A DNA stretch of 64,000 nt from Siphonodentalium dalli (Eukaryota > Mollusca > Scaphopoda > Gadilida > Siphonodentaliidae): NCBI GenBank assembly GCA_032622095.1, contig CP136065.1, positions 113,687,195 to 113,751,194 on the forward strand, in the 5' to 3' direction. The notes below the pieces were generated by a model, which saw nothing but the letters and a program-made list of their open reading frames with translations, did no database searches and had not been told where the DNA came from. Positions 57,582 through 64,000 of the stretch are shown here, piece by piece. The position numbers and the translations under genes are program-made. Position 1 is the stretch's first letter. Every line of letters starts with the position of its first letter.

Positions 57582-58330
57582 CTAGCAGGTTAGCCCGCCA
57601 CTGGCGGCGTTCGTCAGAAACATGACAATTTTTAATTTTTTTAATTAATTTTTTAATTAATTTTTTAATTTAAATTTTTTTTTTCAATGAGTTAATATTA
57701 ATTTTTTTTTATAACTTGAGTTAAATGTGCATTTTTAATTTAGTGGATTTTTTAATAAATTTTTTTGATTAATTTTTTAATTTAATTTTTGGTTTTTCAA
57801 TATTTTACCCGATTAGACCTTATTTTACCCGATTAAGGTGAAGAAGACATAAGAATAACACAACACGCAGTACCCGTCCCTAAAAGAGGTATGATTTAAG
57901 GTACATCGGGCGGAATAATTGACCCGATGAAAATTTCCCCCGTGCCTAGGAACGACAGACATAAGAATCACACAACACGCATTTTTTGTTTTCACACAAC
58001 ACGCAGTACCCGTCCCTAAAAGAGGTATGATTGAAAATTTCCCCCGTTCCTATGAACGACAGACAAAAGAATCACACAACACGTTATTTCTGACTTTTTA
58101 ATCGAGATAAATGCATTTCGCGTTTTGCATCCGTAATTTCGTATGCAAGGGTAACCGTTTAGCAACGTCGATGGCAATAAAGAGCGATAGTCGGTTAACA
58201 ACTCCAAATATGGTCAATATAAAGATCGTTGATGCCTTAAACCCCCGAAGTGCCGTTTGCTGTGCTTTTGATGATTGGGAGTGGAGAATGAGTGCTCAGA
58301 GTTTGTCCAAAATGCGACGTTGACGATCCT
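57582..58330 (+). repeat. Dispersed repeat, sense copy of the 7715-8305 family
   Basis: Starts AACTAGCAGGTTAGCCCG. A T/AATT low-complexity insert occupies about 57630-57800. Then two tandem iterations of ACACAACACGCAGTACCCGT with AAAATTTCCCCCGT, then TAAAGAGCGATAGTCGG and GGGAGTGGAGAATGAGTGCT. Block order matches the antisense copy at 7715-8305. The tandem iteration is private to this copy. Confidence 0.72.
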
Positions 58331-60244
58331 CGTTGATTTTTACCCTTATATACGAAATATTTCGATTCTATAAAGTATATACACACATACACACATATAT
58401 ACATATATACGGAAGTCTCAAAATATATAGGAGACTATCCGGCTTTTGAAATATTACTAGAAAAGCTCGTTGGGCTATTATAAAATCTCAACCTAGTGTC
58501 TAGTCTGAAATTCTAGCTGTTGTTTCGTGTAAAAAAAACCTATGGTTAAAAAGGTTTCACAAGGATTGTGTAGCTCATTTGCACACACAATCTAGTGCGG
58601 AGCATTAAACATTGGGACCGAGTTATGGTTAAATCCCAGAAGAGAACTGGCCATTGTACAAATTAAAATATATTAAAAATGACAAAAAAATAACAAACAG
58701 TCAAACAAACAGACAAAAACAACTACAACATTATACAAATAGTGTAGAAAACCTTCATATCCCTCCCAACCACAACATTCCTGATTACCATCTATCTCCG
58801 AAAAAGTTTCGATCAATTCCACAGATTAAGGGGTGTTGAAAGTGAACAGAAATAAATATGATCTTGTGAATGTAATCTATTGGTATCGACAATTTGGCAG
58901 TCTGGTCAGGCCTGGTTACTTATTCATAGCTCTAATTCTGCCAGTAGGCTTCGTGACAGTGTATTCCACTTATAGATTACGAGGGCAGTATCACATAAAT
59001 CTTCAGAGTTGTAGAAAATCTCCCGACCATTATAGCGTTGGTAAATATTAATCTATCTGTACGTTCAGACGATGATTATTGTCCGTTCGGGCATCTGTAT
59101 TACGGTGGGGTGATCATTGCTCCGATTAGGTTTCATGCTTAGTTGTTCCAGTTGCTAATATATGTGTCAATATTCGCGGCAATAAGGGTATTTGATTAAA
59201 TGTTGGTCACGAGAGGACTTTGGTGATTGCCAGGAATAATGTGTTTTACTATGTCTCAGATAATGGACGACTGAACGGACCATAAACTTTGTTGTTGTTG
59301 CTAAAGTTGTCCCGATTGATCTGTCATGTGAAGGTGGAATACAACAGACTTTCATGAAATATTTGTTATAAAGTTGAAGACCACGAAGCCAAACAATGTT
59401 ATTCCTTGTAATCGACGAGAGATATGACAGACAAATTAACAATGAAGCTGGCTGTCGGAAACCGATTGAACTCAAAGAGAGATTATTGTCTTTGGTGTGT
59501 CATTTTGATTTTAATCCAACTCCTTATTGATTAAGAATTATTTATGCCTACCTCAAAATTGACGAAGGGTGATTACAACATCAAGATGAACACAACGTGA
59601 TTTTTGCTATTTTGATTTTTGTTTTTGTTAGTATGCGCATTCCAACTACCCACGACCGAAAACTCTCCACTCACAATAGACAATAGAATCGTAGTTGTGT
59701 GAACATTCACTTAGCTCTAGAACCGTTCTGGAAATGTTAGACCCATTCACTACCAATTGAGTCATTTGCTCCGAAACAATGGTCAAAAATCGTTAACAAA
59801 TTCATAACTGCAACACGGTGCTTGAAGAAAATTGTTTGAGTGGACAATTGAGTGAGTGGAATCTTTCACTTACACGAGGAACGGCCTTCTTGTGACAACC
59901 ACCCGACTGTCAAAATTGATGTTATAAAAGACGCACACCAGATTCATCATAAACAAATATCTTGACAATGCCAAATCGTACATTCGAAGCTATTTTGCCT
60001 ATTTCAATGTAAAGTCTTGTAACTTGAATTAATTTCATATTTTAGTTTATTCAACATGTATATAGTTTTATTATAATTGTATGTGTTTATATGATTATAT
60101 TCCGGACTCCAAGTGGACGCTATTCCTCTTTCGGGCATTGATTAGCACAAAACTCATTATTTTAATCTGATGCACAGTCTTTACTTTATAAAACAAATTG
60201 TTGCTTTCGCTACAATGGCTTGTGACCACCTCTTCATCTTCTTA
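58331..60244. other. No gene recognised
   Basis: ACACAC/ATATAC simple sequence at about 58378-58410. Open frames at 58654-59051 (+) and 59167-59475 (-) show no domain. Confidence 0.5.
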
Positions 60245-60295
60245 GTCGGGATATGGTCTTGCGGCATTAACGATGTTAAACCATAACCAATCATT
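60245..60295 (+). repeat. SINE 3'-end fragment
   Basis: TCGGGATATGGTCTTGCGGC and GTTAAACCATAACCAATCAT resemble the 3' end of the SINE at 43030-43332. Confidence 0.5.
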
Positions 60296-62700
60296 AGAGA
60301 TCGGCACTGGGGTGTACCAACATCAAACTGCCTTGGTTTTCTTAACCGCTAATATTTAATGATATATTTAAACTTTGAAATTTCGAACACTATACGTGTG
60401 GCTATAACGGACATGGTTTCCCGCCTGTGGTTACTTTGCGTGTTAGCTTAAATCTCATTCTTCGAAGGACGTCTCGCTCCAGGCAAGATAATCAGATATT
60501 AATTGCGGAATCTGAACACGGCCACTTAGTGTTATTACCCCTCCGGAAATTTATCTGCGAAACGCTGCGACAGTTTGTCAACGGAATCGATATATCAACG
60601 ATTGATACACTTATGTTTCGAGACGAGTTCTATATGATTCAATCAAGTCACATATTTCTGAGGCAATTCTAAATATCGCAGAATATCGAAGCTGGGATTA
60701 AAACACCATGTCAACTTGATCCGGTGAAATGTATGTTTTAAGATTATGATTTTCCCGGGGATGGATCTAATATTCCTGCACGGGGCATTCGCGTCCACTT
60801 TTAATTACTTATTGGAGTCTCAAGAAACCATCGCAGTCAACAGAACTATATGAACTGGTATACATACTATCGAGTGTGTTCAGACTGTATATTCTGTTGA
60901 ACATTATAGAATAGGCCCCATCTAAGTTTGAAATGGTTCCAGCAGTTGACGTGTGCGCGGTCTCATGCAAAGTGGCGCACGTCATCACACGAACAGGGCG
61001 ATATGGGTTATGCAACACATGACTCACTCCACTTTGAACTGTCCATAACGGGAACCTAAATCTAAATTAAACATAGTCCGCTCTTGTGTTATTTGAACGA
61101 GAACAGTTTGTTTAAAAAAAAAAGCAAAATCCGCATTCGGTAACTAAGATATCACAAGTACGGAAATCAGTCTACTAATGCGTGCCTATTATATATACTG
61201 TGTTTGTCTGTGAATGCATGTTTGCATAGTTTGTTGGAGGTACTTGAATTCGGGAGTGTCAACAGCCATTGTCCAATCAAAACGATAGATTGATGCGATA
61301 CATACATCCTGTTCGTTCTAGACGGATATATTTTGACACCAGTTCGGTCTTAGTTCTTAATTTAATCTGCCGGTGTATATATAATGTGATATATAGTAAT
61401 CCACATGTAAAGCAATCGTGTGCACCGCGCGCGAAACAAGTGTTGGCAGCTCCGGAATAATTTCGTAAACTTTGGAGTGTTTCTAAAGTTCGTTCATATT
61501 ATATAAGGCGTTCATGTATCAGCCATTGTGCTCCTCACCCCGATTCAATGGAAACTTTGTCGAAGACATCACCGGTATTCTCGAATTATCTATGTAGCCT
61601 TAGTTGTGGGATCTGTTTGACAGCGGTTTACTAACTCTATGAAATAGAACAAGACCCGTTTTAATATTTTCGTTCACGAGTTTGCTCATACGATAGTATT
61701 TGTTGGTCAACTGTGGTAACAAACGATTCATTATAAATTTTTAATCTTTGCACACGTGGGTGATTCTCCATTAAATGAACAATTTCGTCCAGAAAATTCT
61801 GGGGAAAAAAAGTTTGTCACACGCCGATGAATTTTATGTGAGTATGTAGCACAGATATTGGTGACCATGAAAATGACATGCCGCAAAATTATAGGGCCAG
61901 GTCAAGGTCAATCAAGGTCGTTCATTACAGCATGTGCCAATGACGGTTTTTTGGGGTTGAATCAGGGCAACGTCATTGTCAAATTCGCTCTTTCTCCAAA
62001 ACTTGTTGACATGTGCCCTTTAATAGTTGAATTAACGTTATGAGTATATATATTGTTTGAGTAGCCGATGAGGTATCCGTCCAAACGACGTATTGCGTAG
62101 CTCCGCACGTTGAGGCGTCTATGAGATACAGCCATTTGAATATACGTGGTGGAAATTGATGTGCTTTGTGGGCGTGACTTAGAGTTCAAACTCTCTAAGA
62201 GGTCAAAGAATACAGCGTTCAGATATGATAATTGGAAACAGATTTTGATCGCATAAAAGGCTATTCCTATCAAGTCGGGCATGCCCTGGTCCCTCGTACA
62301 CTTGGTTTGACTCCAAACGATCGAGGAACTCTGATGTAGATAACGTGAACATACGTCAATCAAAGTCTGTTCCCCAAGGGGTTCGCCAAATTCCAATGAT
62401 AATTTAGAGTAGAAAACATTGTCGAAGGATTTCTCTTACATGTTTCAAGATATTGAACTGAAATTTGGTATTTAGTGGTTTCTCGGTGCGCTCAATCAGA
62501 TAGAATTGTCAGTGAGATATTCTGATGGTCCAAAATGTGTATTTTGACGCCGTTGCTATAACACACGAGCCGGAAATCGCCCCGCAGGCAGAACGATTGT
62601 TGAAAAGTACGGAAATAATTGACTTTCAAACTGTCATCTGCTTCTCACTGAGATTGTTTGATGTAAACGTCAATCCATTTAGAGAATTCGTTAGATTCCG
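60296..62700. other. No gene supported; longest ORF in this stretch is anonymous
   Basis: The minus frame 61962-62396 (144 residues) is the longest open frame outside cyclase exon c. It has no motif, no signal peptide and no convincing splice context, so it is not called as a gene. Confidence 0.5.
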
Positions 62701-62701
62701 T

Positions 62702-62761
62702 TGATCACCTCCCCCCTCCCCCACCACCACCACCACTCATTCACTCACCCCCCCCCCCCGA
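62702..62761. repeat. C-rich/CCA simple sequence
   Basis: Runs of C, (CAC)n and a C-run at about 62749-62759. Confidence 0.85.
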
Positions 62762-62890
62762 TTGTATATAAACGCACTAAAACTAATCCATATGTCATAT
62801 TTGTTCTTTTTATCTACACCCAGATCATTCCTTAACATGTTTTATTTGTTAGATCGTGTTTGCGTCTCTGGATATTTCAAAATTAAAATT

Positions 62891-62946
62891 GCGTCATTAC
62901 CCAAACAGAAGGAGTGTTTGGGTAATGACGCGTTTGGGTAATGACG
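62891..62946. repeat. Perfect 16-bp hairpin plus direct repeat
   Basis: GCGTCATTACCCAAAC (62891-62906), GTTTGGGTAATGACGC (62916-62931), then GTTTGGGTAATGACG again (62932-62946). Degenerate echoes (GTTTGTGTAATGACGC, TTCGGGTAATGA) at about 63090 and 63280. Confidence 0.85.
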
Positions 62947-64000
62947 ATTTTCGTTTCAGCGCGCTCTTATATTTTGAATATCCATCACCTATGAAAATGA
63001 ACTAGTTTATGAACAATCAACCGCTGTGAGCTTTCGAAAACAACTTTTAATAGTTCGCCTACAGCATGTAACATTCAAATGGTCTGCGTTTGTGTAATGA
63101 CGCTGAATAAACATACGCTAGCGATTTCTAGTTTCAAAGGTTGATTTTGAAAAATTATTCAAGGAAACATAACCTGTGTTTATTTTTTCTAGACATTAAA
63201 GGATATTTACTCCACAATGCAACCATAGATATGAACAAGCTATGTTTCTGGTGAAAATATCAGCCGTCTTTATCGTGTGTTCGGGTAATGATTCTATATA
63301 ACGGGACATGCTTTTGGAAGACTTCACATGCTTTCCACTAACTAAATATTTAATTTCATAAAAATTATACGAATTGCATGGCGTTCAGTGCAAAATTCCG
63401 CACAAGAATATTAATTGGTTTAAAGATAAATCGTTCGGTGGCGAATGGGAACAATCAGGGAAGTTGAATGCCTTTGATTTGGGACATGCTGTTTCGGGGT
63501 ACGTAGCCTGTAATATACACATGGCATATATGTTGTCACACGTCCATACTAAACCCGAAATGTCTCTAATAAATGACTGTATCGTCTCCTAATCCCCCCG
63601 GAGTCATACAAGGAGGAAATACGGTCACAGCGATCTGAGTAATTCCATCGCCCTGTCTCGATTGGTATGTTATGGTTACTCGTACGGAATTTACACAATA
63701 AGCTTCTACTGTGCGGTTTCGCGTATCAAGATAACTTTCAAAGGGTGTGTTGTGTTTAAATATACTATAAATTATATACCACCACTGCTATTTTGTATAA
63801 CTCTTTCTCAGGTACCTCTGAATTCTGATAATAACCCATGTATTCGGTTCAGCCAGGAAAACTGCTAGTGGGTCGTCATATAGGGATTGTGCTAATTTTA
63901 GTAGAACTTTGGGAAATCGACCAGCGTCACTATTAACAATCTTGCACAATATTTAACAATTCGGACGAAATAATTATTTCGATTGGTTGATTATCGCTTT
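62947..64000. other. No gene recognised to window end
   Basis: The frames at 63374-63592 and 63662-63868 are anonymous; neither resembles the missing part of the cyclase. Confidence 0.5.

Noticed and set aside
61962-62396. 144-residue minus-strand ORF
   Set aside because: No motif, signal peptide, splice context or repeat support; length is plausible by chance in a 64-kb window.

Overview
This is eukaryotic, AT-rich, intron-rich and repeat-dense DNA. There are no operons, no bacterial-type genes and no tRNA or rRNA genes. A soluble guanylate cyclase gene, TTAGGG-type interstitial repeats, a tRNA-derived SINE, CR1/jockey-like LINE debris and Ty3/gypsy debris all fit an invertebrate animal. 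I infer a lophotrochozoan, most likely a marine mollusc, from the general look of the repeats; this is not proven by the sequence.

Host genes. Only one host gene can be supported firmly: a nitric-oxide-receptor (soluble) guanylate cyclase on the + strand. Seven exons lie between 42619 and 54986, and all splice phases are compatible. The catalytic half is alpha-like ([22 protein letters not shown]). The N-terminal H-NOX sensor looks beta-like and keeps a His, Pro, Ser and Arg at the spacing of the beta1 heme pocket. The end of the cyclase domain is not found in the last 9 kb of the window. A weak candidate for the first exon of a secreted protein lies at 55744-55929.

Mobile DNA, left to right. 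A palindromic element (941-1103). A non-autonomous hAT element with a perfect 8-bp target duplication (2879-4052). A 34-bp minisatellite (about 4836-5750). Then three long-inverted-repeat elements (8991-11175, 11353-16146 and 32408-36877). They share 5'-TAGT termini, 3-bp A/T target duplications (TAT, ATT, ATA) and an ATCCAAGATGGC block about 125-157 bp from each end. The second is a near-complete 4.8-kb palindrome with mirrored 42-bp minisatellites. The third carries a decayed gene with three motifs arranged like those of XPG/PIN nucleases; the front part of that gene is inverted relative to the rest. A second relic of the same gene family lies at 19340-21190, also partly inverted and duplicated.

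Further elements are two related TIR elements (17546-18076 and 25349-26729), several dead LINE fragments (7130-7452, 24160-24256, 27294-29765, 29885-32220) with a GC-rich TIR element nested in one of them (30481-31563), an internally deleted LTR retrotransposon (50388-52634), a SINE with a 13-bp target duplication (43030-43332), and a pogo/Tigger-like MITE (53006-53166) with a half copy at 42081-42190. The last four lie in or beside the cyclase gene.

The strongest leads are the long-TIR element family with its embedded XPG-like nuclease gene and the hybrid alpha/beta character of the cyclase. Product names rest on motif recognition by eye; no database search was possible.
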